Shown: positions 1 through 8,600 of the stretch, in pieces
Layout of the letters: each line of letters opens with the position of its first letter
Position numbering within the stretch: position 1 is the stretch's first letter
Assembly (NCBI GenBank): GCA_017527065.1
Contig: JAFXQO010000058.1
Span: forward strand, 1-55,724
Reading direction: 5' to 3'
DNA: 55,724 bases
DNA from: Clostridia bacterium
GTDB taxonomy: Bacteria > Bacillota > Clostridia > Christensenellales > Aristaeellaceae
Notes under the pieces: generated by a model
Database searches by the model: none
What the model was told of the DNA's origin: nothing
Seen by the model: the letters and a program-made list of their open reading frames with translations, nothing else
Translations under genes and position numbers: made by a program

Positions 1-105
1 CTCAAGCTCAAGGAGTTTCGTCGTGTTGCTATGCGTTTTGACAAGCTCGCTTCCCGCTTTCTGTCGTTTGTTTACCTTGGTTGTATTCGTATTTTGCTTG
101 CATAA
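1..105 (+). pseudogene. C-terminal end of an IS5-like transposase (partial, enters from left edge)
   Basis: The first 34 codons read in frame to a TAA at 103-105. The peptide contains FRRVAMRFDKLASRFLSFVY, which resembles the conserved C-terminal tail of IS5-group DDE transposases (F-R-R-[IV]-A-x-R-[YF]-[DE]-K followed by a hydrophobic end). Only the tail is in the window, so the catalytic residues cannot be checked. Codon use (many CGT, TTT, GTT) is more AT-leaning than in the genes downstream, which fits a mobile element. Assignment to the IS5 group rests on family recall of the tail motif only. Confidence 0.6.
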
Positions 106-148
106 CCTGGTCGATTATGCGTTTGGAAACAGTCTCTAGGTCTGAACA
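1..148 (+). mobile_element. Right end of an insertion sequence interrupting a sensor kinase gene
   Basis: The transposase tail ends at 105 and the reading frame of the downstream kinase begins to look like protein only from about 148 (residues RGYAVFSLLIIAPWGF). About 40 bases between are therefore the likely right terminus of the element. No terminal inverted repeat can be defined because the left end is outside the window. The exact boundary is inferred. Confidence 0.5.
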
Positions 149-171
149 GGGGCTACGCGGTTTTCAGTCTG

Positions 172-2370
172 TTGATTATAGCGCCCTGGGGTTTTGTGGG
201 CTTTGACGTGGTCGCCTTCGACACCGCGCACTTCAACTTCCCCATCGGCAAAAGCCGGCGAATCGTCTCCATATCCATCGTCCTTGCCGCTGCCACTTAT
301 ATTTCGATGGCGCTGATCAGCGTCGCATCGGTTCCCGACGGCTTTTCCTCCTGGCAGGAATACATCGCCGGACTGGACGGAATGAAGGGCGTCGATTCCG
401 TACCCACCTTCAGCGCCGCGAAGTCGATCATGGGAATGCCGGGACTGGTCATCATGACGGTGACCGCCGTCGCGGCGATCCTGACGGGCATCATCGGCGG
501 CTACAGGGCGACCACCCGCGTCCTTTCCACGATGTCGGAAGACCGGATCCTGTCAGAAAGATTCTCCCGCACGACCTACAGCATCGTATTCATCATGGTG
601 CTGTCCATCCTGCTTTCCATGCTGGGCAGGAACACCCTGAACTGGTTTGTCGATCTGACTTCCTTCGGCGCCATTGTCGGCTTTGGATACACTTCCGCCG
701 CGGCCTGCAAGATCGCCCGCGCCGAGGGCAACAAAAGGATCGTTTTGACCGGCGCGACGGGCACGGTCATCTCCGTCGTCTTCTCTTTCGTGCAAATCGT
801 CCCACGCCTGGTGGCCATAGAAGCGATGGCCAGCGAGGCGTTCCTCCTGCTGTCCGCGTGGTGTCTGATCGGTTTCGTGTTTTACTGGCGGACGGTGATC
901 CGCACGACGCTGACGGAGTACAGCGGCATGTCCATGTCGGGCGTCGTCCTGTTTGCGCTGCTGGAATACTCGGCAATCATGTGGCTGGCGAAGCGTTTGG
1001 GGGCCGAGGAGAATGCGGCACAAATGAAAGCCACGCTTCGTTGGGGCGGTATCGTGCTGATCGCCGTCGTCTTTGTGGGACTCGCCATCATGCTGTACGT
1101 GCAGAATGTGGTGCGTAAAAAGCATGAAGCGGCGGAGCGCGAAAAGATCCACGCCGTGGAAAGCAGCCTGGCCAAGAGCCAGTTTCTCTTCAACATGTCC
1201 CACGACATTCGCACGCCGATGAACGCAATCATCGGCTATACGAGTCTGGCGCTGAAAGAGCCTTCGTCTCCGCAGATCCGCGATTACCTGGAGAAGATCA
1301 ACGGGTCGAGCCAGCACTTTTTGGTGCTCATTAACGACATCCTGGAAATGAGCCGCATCGAGAGCGGAAAAATCGAGCTGGAGTTCGTTCCGGTCGATCT
1401 CTGCGCCATGTTTGACGGCATACGGGATCTTTTCTCCGAGCAGATGAAGCAAAAGTCCATGACATTTCAGGTTCACACGAGTCAGGTGCAGCACCGGTTC
1501 GTCTGGTGCGACCGGAAAAACCTCAACCGCGTGCTTTTGAACATTCTCAGCAACGCCTACAAATTCACGCCCTCGGGCGGAACCATTACCGCGTCACTTC
1601 TGGAAGTCGGCGGCGCGGAAAACGATTACTGCGCCTATGAAATCCGCGTGCAGGATACCGGCATCGGCATGTCAAAGGCATTCGCCGAGCGCATGTTCAA
1701 TGCCTTTGAACGGGAACGCACATCTACGGACAGCGGCGTCGAGGGCACGGGACTTGGTCTGGCCATCACAAAGAGTATCATCGACCTGAAGGGCGGATCC
1801 ATCGAAGTACTGACGGCGCCGGGCAGCGGCACGCAGATCGTCATTCGCCTGAAATTCCAGCTGGCGGAAGAGAAGGACCTCCCCGCCGACGAGAAAGAAC
1901 CGCCGGTCGATGCGGAGACGGAGCCGGCCGAGCCGGAGATTAACTTTGCCGAAAAGCGGCTGCTGGTGGTAGAGGACAACCTCATCAATATGGAAATCGC
2001 CTGCATGATCCTCTCTCAGGCCGGCTTTACCGTAGAAACCGCAGAAAACGGAAAAATTGCCGTGGATATGGTGTCCGCCGCCAAACCGGGCTATTACGAC
2101 GCGATCCTGATGGATATTCAGATGCCGGTCATGGACGGGTATGAGGCCACACGAGCGATCCGGACTCTGCCGGACAAGGATCTGGCTGGCATTTCTATCC
2201 TGGCAATGACGGCCAACGCGTTCAAGGAAGACGTCGAGGCGGCGTTCAACGCCGGCATGCAGGCACATATCGCGAAGCCGGTAGACGTCAACGTCATGAT
2301 AAAAACGCTGACCAGCGTGCTTCAGGCGGCGGATGCGGCCAGGAACAAAAAGGGAAAGCCGGAGCGGTAA
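172..2370 (+). CDS. Permease-like/histidine kinase/receiver hybrid sensor, 5' end lost to IS
   Basis: This is a membrane-bound hybrid two-component sensor. Residues 1-310 hold about nine hydrophobic segments resembling the C-terminal half of an APC-superfamily amino acid permease (IIAPWGFVGFDVV). A HisKA domain follows with the phosphoacceptor in NMSHDIRTPMNAI, near H344. The HATPase_c domain shows NAYKFTPSGG near 460, DTGIG near 497 and GTGLGLAI near 525. A receiver domain at about 605-728 has acidic residues VVEDN, phosphoacceptor D648 in LMDIQMPVMDG, and K702 in AKPVD. The frame continues upstream to the stop at 103-105, so TTG 172 is only the first formal start. The real N-terminus, with several more membrane segments, appears cut off by the insertion sequence. 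A permease-type sensor fused to a kinase suggests amino-acid sensing, which is inference. Probably non-functional as it stands. Confidence 0.75.
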   Translation: MIIAPWGFVGFDVVAFDTAHFNFPIGKSRRIVSISIVLAAATYISMALISVASVPDGFSSWQEYIAGLDGMKGVDSVPTFSAAKSIMGMPGLVIMTVTAVAAILTGIIGGYRATTRVLSTMSEDRILSERFSRTTYSIVFIMVLSILLSMLGRNTLNWFVDLTSFGAIVGFGYTSAAACKIARAEGNKRIVLTGATGTVISVVFSFVQIVPRLVAIEAMASEAFLLLSAWCLIGFVFYWRTVIRTTLTEYSGMSMSGVVLFALLEYSAIMWLAKRLGAEENAAQMKATLRWGGIVLIAVVFVGLAIMLYVQNVVRKKHEAAEREKIHAVESSLAKSQFLFNMSHDIRTPMNAIIGYTSLALKEPSSPQIRDYLEKINGSSQHFLVLINDILEMSRIESGKIELEFVPVDLCAMFDGIRDLFSEQMKQKSMTFQVHTSQVQHRFVWCDRKNLNRVLLNILSNAYKFTPSGGTITASLLEVGGAENDYCAYEIRVQDTGIGMSKAFAERMFNAFERERTSTDSGVEGTGLGLAITKSIIDLKGGSIEVLTAPGSGTQIVIRLKFQLAEEKDLPADEKEPPVDAETEPAEPEINFAEKRLLVVEDNLINMEIACMILSQAGFTVETAENGKIAVDMVSAAKPGYYDAILMDIQMPVMDGYEATRAIRTLPDKDLAGISILAMTANAFKEDVEAAFNAGMQAHIAKPVDVNVMIKTLTSVLQAADAARNKKGKPER

Positions 2371-2461
2371 TGCCGGTTTCGGGAGGGATACGCACAAAGC
2401 GCAGTTCATTCTTCTCATAAAGATGGCGTTTCCGCAGGCGCCCGCTGCGAAGTCTTAACCA

Positions 2462-2518
2462 GTCCAACCTATCAGTCAGCCTGTGGCTGACCGATCCCTT
2501 ACAGGGAGACCGTTGGAC
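2462..2518 (+). other. Compact three-way-junction inverted repeat between the two kinase genes
   Basis: An outer stem, GTCCAAC (2462-2468) with GTTGGAC (2512-2518), encloses two perfect hairpins with three-base loops: GTCAGCC/GGCTGAC (2475-2481/2485-2491) and TCCCT/AGGGA (2495-2499/2503-2507). The fold could be a structured RNA, a kinase-gene 3' element or a mobile-element end. I do not recognise a known riboswitch core in the junction sequences. Confidence 0.4.
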
Positions 2519-2540
2519 ACCGTCAACGCAGTATTAATGC

Positions 2541-2586
2541 AAAACCGCCCCCGGAAAGGGATATGGCGGAGCACCGGAGCGGTTTT
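2541..2586 (+). terminator. Probable rho-independent terminator
   Basis: AAAACCGC (2541-2548) pairs with GCGGTTTT (2579-2586), with a further CGG/CCG pairing inside, and the hairpin runs into TTTTCTTT. It lies 170 bases after the first kinase gene and 100 bases before the second, so the two kinases are probably not one transcript. The long internal loop lowers confidence. The rest of 2371-2686 shows no gene. Confidence 0.45.
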
Positions 2587-2686
2587 CTTTCGTTGCGTTT
2601 CTTAAACCCGCGGCTTTGCCTCGCAGGGGAAGGATTCTGGCTTCCGAACCAGATCGCGAATGGCGGCAAAGCGCCAAGGAGGTTGT

Positions 2687-5344
2687 ATGATGGCTTTTGA
2701 AAAGATCATCAGGGCAGGTAAATCTCGCCACGCATTGCTGCTTTGTGTCGTTCTGTTCGCCGTTTTTTTGTTCCCGTTCTCTGCCGCCGCCGACAACGAT
2801 ACCATGCCGGTTCGCGTCGGCTACTACGAAAACGAAGTATTCCAGGAAGGGACACAGCCGGACACCGTCAAAACCGGCTACGCCTACGAATACTATCAGA
2901 AACTGTCCGAGTATGCCGGCTGGAAATACGAATACGTTTACGGTGATTTCAGCGATTTGTACCAAAAGCTGCTGGATGGCGAGAACGATTTACTCGCGGG
3001 CCTGGCATGGAAAGATGAGCGCGAAACGCTCATCGGGTATCCCGACGCGGCCATGGGCAACGAAACCTACAGCCTGATCAAACACGCTACCGACGAGGAT
3101 ATCACGGTCGTGCCTTCCACGCTGAGCGGAAAGCGCATCGGCGTCCTTGACAGCGCGATGGTGGACACCCTGCGGGCATTTCTGGAAAAAAATGATGTTC
3201 AGGCGGAGGTCCTTCTTTACCGCGACTACGAACCGCTGTTTGCGGCCTTTGACAGCCATGAGACGGACATCATGGCCGTGGAAGGCGACGGCGCATACGG
3301 AAGAGCAGACGCGGAGGTGCTTTACGCTTTCGGCGCGTCCAATTACTACCTGTGCGTCAGCAAGTCGAGGCCGGATCTTCTGGACGAACTCAACATCGCC
3401 CAGACGGAGCTTTCAGTGGACGAACCGAATTACATCACTTTCCTGCGCAGCAAGTATTATCCGGTAAGCATTGCCAGCCGCGCCTTTTCCACGGTGGAAA
3501 AGCAATGGCTTGATGGGCACAAAACGCTCAGCGTCGGGTATCTGAAAAACTACCTTCCCTATTGCGATACCGACACTTCCGGAAATGTCACGGGACTTGT
3601 CAAGGATTTCATTCCCCGAATGATAAAAGCCCTTGGGATCGAGGACGTTGCCGTCATTTACAAAAGCTTTGTCAGCTATGACGCGCTGATCGCGAGCCTC
3701 GGAACCGGTGAAATCGACGTCGCGTTCCCCGTGGGCGGAGGTCTGTACTATTCGGAGGAGAGCGGCATATCCCAGTCCACCGCCATCGTCACGACGGCGA
3801 CTGAGCTGGTCTATAACGGCGAGTATGACGACATGACCACCACCCGGCATTTCGCGGTCAACGAAAACAACCGCATGCAGTACTACTTTGTCAAAACCTA
3901 TTATCCCGACGCCCAGATCACCCTCTATCCGTCCATCAACGACTGCCTGAAGGCTGTCAGCGACGGACAGGTCGGCTGCACGACGCTGAACGGCCTCAGG
4001 GCCAATGACATTATGCGCAACAGCCGGTACAGCGATCTTTCTCTCCTGCAGACGACCCGCGAAGACGACCGATGCTTTGGCGTTCAGATCGGCAACAAGG
4101 GCCTTTTAAAGCTGCTCAACCGAGAAATCAATGTACTCGGGTCAGACTACGCCCAGAATCTCGCCTTCCGCTATACGGATCAGCTCTACAGCTATTCTTT
4201 CTTCGATATGATCCGGGACAATATGGCGATCTTCAGCAGCGTGATCCTGAGCATCGCGGTTCTGATCATCCTGTTCCTCTTCCGGGATGCAAAGCGGTCA
4301 AAACGGGAGATCCACGACAAAGAAACCGCCCGGATTGAGCTGGAAAAGGCCAACGCAGAGCTGGCCGAAACCCAGCGCGTCAAACAGCAGGAACTGGAAG
4401 ACCGGCTCGCCCTGCAGGAAGAGCTGCTCAGGCAGCAGCAGCGCCGCGAACAGCAGGACAAAATGATTACCGCACTGGCTTCGGATTACCGATGCGTCTA
4501 TCACGTCAATCTGGACAATAACGACGCCGTTTGCTATCGGGCCGACCCGAACGATCACGAACAGACGCCGGAAGGGGTGCATTTCCCCTATTATGAGCGC
4601 TTCAGCTGGTACGCAAATCACTCCGTTGCGGAAAACTACAGGGAAGGCTTCCTGCAGTTTATCGATCCGGATCACGTGCGGGAAGCGCTGGCGAACGATC
4701 TGATCATCGCCTATCGTTACCTGGCGCAGCGGGACGGTAAGGAATACTACGAGATGATCCGGATGGCGGGCGTGCGCCACGCTGAAAACCGCGACGACCA
4801 CATCGTGCACGCGGTGGGCCTTGGCCTGACCATCATCGACACCGAAATGCGCGATGCCATGGCAAAAAACAAGGCGCTTGGCGAGGCGCTGGCCGCGGCG
4901 GAGGAAGCCAACAATGCAAAGACGGCGTTTCTGTCCAGTATGAGCCATGAAATCCGCATGCCCATGAATGCCATCATCGGACTGGACAGTCTGGCGCTGC
5001 GGAATGAATCCATTCCCGAAGAAACGCGCAAATACCTGATGAAGATCGAAGAAAGCGCCCGGCATCTGCTGGGCCTGATCAACGACATTCTCGACATGAG
5101 CCGGATCGAATCCGGACGCCTCATGATCCGGAAGGAGGAGTTTTCATTCAGCCGGATGCTGGAACAGCTGAACGCCATGGTCACAGCCCAGTGCAGCGAA
5201 GAGAGAATGCATTACGAGTGCAGTGTCGTGGGCGGCGTCAGCAACTACTACATCGGCGACGACATGAAGCTCAAGCAGGTACTCTCATCAACATTCTCTC
5301 CAACGCGATCAAGTTTACGGACGCCCCCGGCCGTGTTACAATGA
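2687..5344 (+). CDS. BvgS/EvgS-like sensor histidine kinase, frameshifted
   Basis: The chosen start is ATG 2687, 4 bases after AAGGAGG; ATG 2690 immediately follows. A signal or anchor segment at about residues 8-30 (LLLCVVLFAVFLFPF) leads into two tandem periplasmic solute-binding (SBP_bac_3) domains, roughly 38-260 and 275-505. Then come a transmembrane helix near 511-535 (SVILSIAVLIILFLF), a charged coiled coil (545-605), a PAS-like region and a HisKA domain with FLSSMSHEIRMPMNAI (H754). This is the architecture of BvgS-type sensors, which detect small molecules in the periplasm. The frame breaks at about 5280 inside KLKQVL: two extra bases (CTCTC where CTC is expected) shift it, and translation ends 20 codons later in unrelated sequence. 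The ATPase domain continues in another frame (next entry). The two bases could be a real mutation or a sequencing error. Confidence 0.75.
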   Translation: MMAFEKIIRAGKSRHALLLCVVLFAVFLFPFSAAADNDTMPVRVGYYENEVFQEGTQPDTVKTGYAYEYYQKLSEYAGWKYEYVYGDFSDLYQKLLDGENDLLAGLAWKDERETLIGYPDAAMGNETYSLIKHATDEDITVVPSTLSGKRIGVLDSAMVDTLRAFLEKNDVQAEVLLYRDYEPLFAAFDSHETDIMAVEGDGAYGRADAEVLYAFGASNYYLCVSKSRPDLLDELNIAQTELSVDEPNYITFLRSKYYPVSIASRAFSTVEKQWLDGHKTLSVGYLKNYLPYCDTDTSGNVTGLVKDFIPRMIKALGIEDVAVIYKSFVSYDALIASLGTGEIDVAFPVGGGLYYSEESGISQSTAIVTTATELVYNGEYDDMTTTRHFAVNENNRMQYYFVKTYYPDAQITLYPSINDCLKAVSDGQVGCTTLNGLRANDIMRNSRYSDLSLLQTTREDDRCFGVQIGNKGLLKLLNREINVLGSDYAQNLAFRYTDQLYSYSFFDMIRDNMAIFSSVILSIAVLIILFLFRDAKRSKREIHDKETARIELEKANAELAETQRVKQQELEDRLALQEELLRQQQRREQQDKMITALASDYRCVYHVNLDNNDAVCYRADPNDHEQTPEGVHFPYYERFSWYANHSVAENYREGFLQFIDPDHVREALANDLIIAYRYLAQRDGKEYYEMIRMAGVRHAENRDDHIVHAVGLGLTIIDTEMRDAMAKNKALGEALAAAEEANNAKTAFLSSMSHEIRMPMNAIIGLDSLALRNESIPEETRKYLMKIEESARHLLGLINDILDMSRIESGRLMIRKEEFSFSRMLEQLNAMVTAQCSEERMHYECSVVGGVSNYYIGDDMKLKQVLSSTFSPTRSSLRTPPAVLQ

Positions 5345-5605
5345 CGGTTGAGCGCACAGCCGTATTCGGCAACCATTCCACCATAGAATTCCGCATACGG
5401 GACACGGGCATCGGCATAGACAAGGCGTTTATCCCGAAGATTTTCGACGCCTTTACCCAGGAGGACAGCCGCCGCAGCACCAAATACGGCAGTACCGGCC
5501 TCGGAATGGCCATCACGAAAAGCATCGTGGACCTGATGAACGGCACGATTTCCGTCGAATCTGAAAAAGGTGTCGGAACGGAATTCACCGTCGTCATCAC
5601 GCTGA
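5284..5605 (+). pseudogene. ATPase domain of the preceding kinase in the shifted frame, cut off at its 3' end
   Basis: This stretch continues the kinase in a different frame: INILSNAIKFTDAPGR (N box), RDTGIGIDKAF (G1 box) and GSTGLGMAITKSIV (G2 box), ending with VGTEFTVVITL, the usual last strand of a HATPase_c domain. After about 5605 the sequence no longer resembles a kinase. The expected C-terminus (a receiver domain would be usual for this class) is missing, and phage tape-measure sequence follows directly. Confidence 0.7.
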
Positions 5606-5639
5606 CCAACAGCCAGCACGAGAGCCTCGCCTCAAGCTA

Positions 5640-8600
5640 TCTCGATACGAAAGATATGCCAAGGCGCTCAAAGCCGCCAACGACAAGCTGCAGGAGTGCT
5701 TCACCCGGCAGAACGACTACGCCAGGCGTCTGGAGGAGGCTAAGGCCCAGCATGACGCGCTCCACGACCGCGTCAGCCGCACAACCGCCCAGTACAGGGA
5801 ATATGTCAGGACGCTGGGTGAGTCCGACTCTGCCGCCATTGCAGCCAAGGCCAACCTGGACGCGCTGAAGGAAGAATACAAGACCTCCGGCGAAGAGCTC
5901 CGCAGACTCGCCGGCCAGCACACGGCGCTGACCAAGGCCACTCAGAACGCGGCGGACGCGGTCACCACGGCAAATACCCGCCTGAACACCGCGAAAAGCG
6001 CCGTCCGGGAAACGGAACAGGCCATCGCCAAAACAAACGCCTCTCTGTCACTGGCGCAGACGAATTGGTTCTCAGCCGGGGAGGCCATCCAGCGGGCCAA
6101 TACGGAGATCACCTCCGTCGGCAAGCAGATCAGGCTGGCAGAGAGCGAGTTCCGGCTGGCCACTGTGGGCGTCAAGGACATGGAGCAGAATGTTGCGGGG
6201 CTCACCGCCCAGTTGACCATGCTCCAGGAAAAACTGTCTCTGCAGCAGGTGGCGGTTCAGCAGTATGAAACAGCCTTGGCCGGCGCGAAGGAACAGCTTG
6301 TGGCCGCTCAGCAGGTCAACGATCCGGAGCGAATTCGCTCCGCTGCGGATGCGGTCATGGACGCCCAGACAGCGCTCAATAACGCCAAGGCAGCTGTCAG
6401 GGAAACGGAAGGCGCGATCACTGAGTGCAACGCCTCTTTGTCGCTGGCGCAGACCAACTGGTTCTCTGCGGGAGAAGCGATTAAGCGGGCCAACGCTGAG
6501 ATCGTGTCCATCGGCAAACAGATGCAGCTGGCGGAGAGCAGGTTCAGCACCATTACGGCGGGCATCAGGGATATGGATCAGAACGTCGGCGCGCTGCAGG
6601 CGCGGATGGCGCTGCTCCAGGATAAGCTGGCTCTGCAGAACACGGCGCTCACTCAGTATGAAGCCGCACTGGCCGCCGCGAAGGAACAGCTGGCTGCAGC
6701 CCAGGCCGTCAACGATCCGGAAAAGATCAGGCAGGCCACGGACGCTGTCACAGACGCGCAGACAGCCCTGAACAATGCCACCGCCGCCGTGATTGAAACG
6801 GTAGGCGCCATGGGCGAATGCAACGCCTCGCTGGAGCTGGCAAAGACCAACTGGTTCTCAGCGGGCGAGGCCGTCCGGAAGGCCAACGCCGAAATCGCCT
6901 TCATCGGCAAAGAGATTCAAATCGCCGAAAGCGAATTCAAGCTCGCGTCCGCAGGCGTCAAGGACATGGAGCGGGATGTCGCCGCTCTCACGGACAAGTT
7001 CGACATGCTCGCCCGGAAGCTGGAGCTGCAGCAGAAGGCCGTCTGGCAGTATGAGAACGCCCTCAGCGCCGCGAAGGAACAGCTGGCCGCCGCCCAGGCG
7101 GTCAACGACCCGGAAAAGATCCGGCAGGCAAACGACGCGGTGCGGGACGCGCAGACGGCGCTGAACAACGCAAAGGCCGTCGTCGTTGAGACGAGAAGCG
7201 CGCTCCTGGAATGCGGCGACGCCCTGGAACTGGCGGAAACAGGCTGGTTCAGAGCCGGCGACGCCATCAAAAAGGCGCAGTCCGCCATCGAGACCATCGG
7301 CAAGAAGATGCAACTGGCAGAGAGTCGGTATAAGCTCGCCACAGCAGGTTTCAAGGACGTGGACAAGAGCGCGGAGGGACTAGCCGCCAAGCTCACGCTC
7401 CTCCAGGAGAAGCTCGCGCTGCAGGAAAGCGCGATCCGGAAATATGAAGCGGCCCTGCGCGGCGCGCGGGATCAGCTGCGGGCGGCCAAAGAAGCCGGCG
7501 ATCCCGAGAAGATCAATCAGGCCCGGAACGCCGTCGTCGGCGTGGAGGCCGCGCTCAACTGGGCGAAGGCCGCCGTCCGGCAGACGCGGGCGGAGATCGG
7601 CGAAACCAACAAAGCGCTGAAGACCGCCCAGTCCTCCTGGACCGCCGCGGGCAAGAGCATGGAATCCTTCTCGTCGAAGTGCGAGAAGGTAAGCAAATCC
7701 ATGACCAAGGCGGGACGGGTTCTCTCCGTCGCCGTCACGACGCCCATTGTGGGGCTCGGCAAGACAGCCATAGACGCCAGCTTGGACTTCGAGAGCTCTT
7801 TCGCGTCCGTGCGGAAGACCGTGGATGCCACGGAGGAAGAGTTCACCCAGCTGGCCTCGTCGTCCAAGGAAATGTCCACCCAGGTGGCCGCCTCCACCTC
7901 GGAGATCAACGAGGTCATGGCCACGGGCGGTCAGCTTGGCATCGCCACGGAGAATCTGAAGGACTTCACCCGCGTCATGATCGACCTGGGCAATTCCTGC
8001 GAGGATCTCTCCGTGGACGAAGCCGCCACCTCGCTGGCCAAGTTCGCCAACGTCATGAAGACCGACCAGAGCCAGTTTGACCGGGTGGGCTCCACCCTGG
8101 TCGACCTGGGCAACAATTACGCCACGACGGAAAAAGCCATCATGGAGATGGCGCAGCGCCTCGCCGGCGCGGGCCGGCAGGTCGGACTCACCGAACCGCA
8201 GATCCTTGGATTCGCCGCGGCGCTGTCCTCTGTCGGCATCGAGGCGCAGATGGGCGGCTCCGCGTTTTCCAAGGCCCTGGTCAGGATGGAAGTCGCTTCC
8301 GCCACGGGCGGCCAGGCCCTCGAGGATTTCGGCAAGGTAGCCGGCATGACCGGGAAGCAATTCAAGACGCTGTGGGACAGCGATCCCGCCGCCGCGTTCC
8401 AGGCGTTCATCGTCGGACTCAGCAAAATGGACGACGAGGGCGAGAGCGCTATCGCCACGCTGAACGAGATCGGCATCTCCGAGATCCGCCTGCGCGACAC
8501 GCTGCTCCGCGCCACCAACGCCACGGAGCTGTTCGCCAATACGCAGATCACCGCCAACAAGGCGTGGAAGGAAAACACCTCCCTGGCCACGGAGGCCAAC

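Noticed and set aside
2462-2518. GTCCAAC...GTTGGAC fits the RYYYAAC/GTTRRRY boxes of integron attC sites.
   Set aside because: The inner L boxes do not pair next to the R boxes, two separate hairpins fill the interior, and no integrase or cassette array is near.
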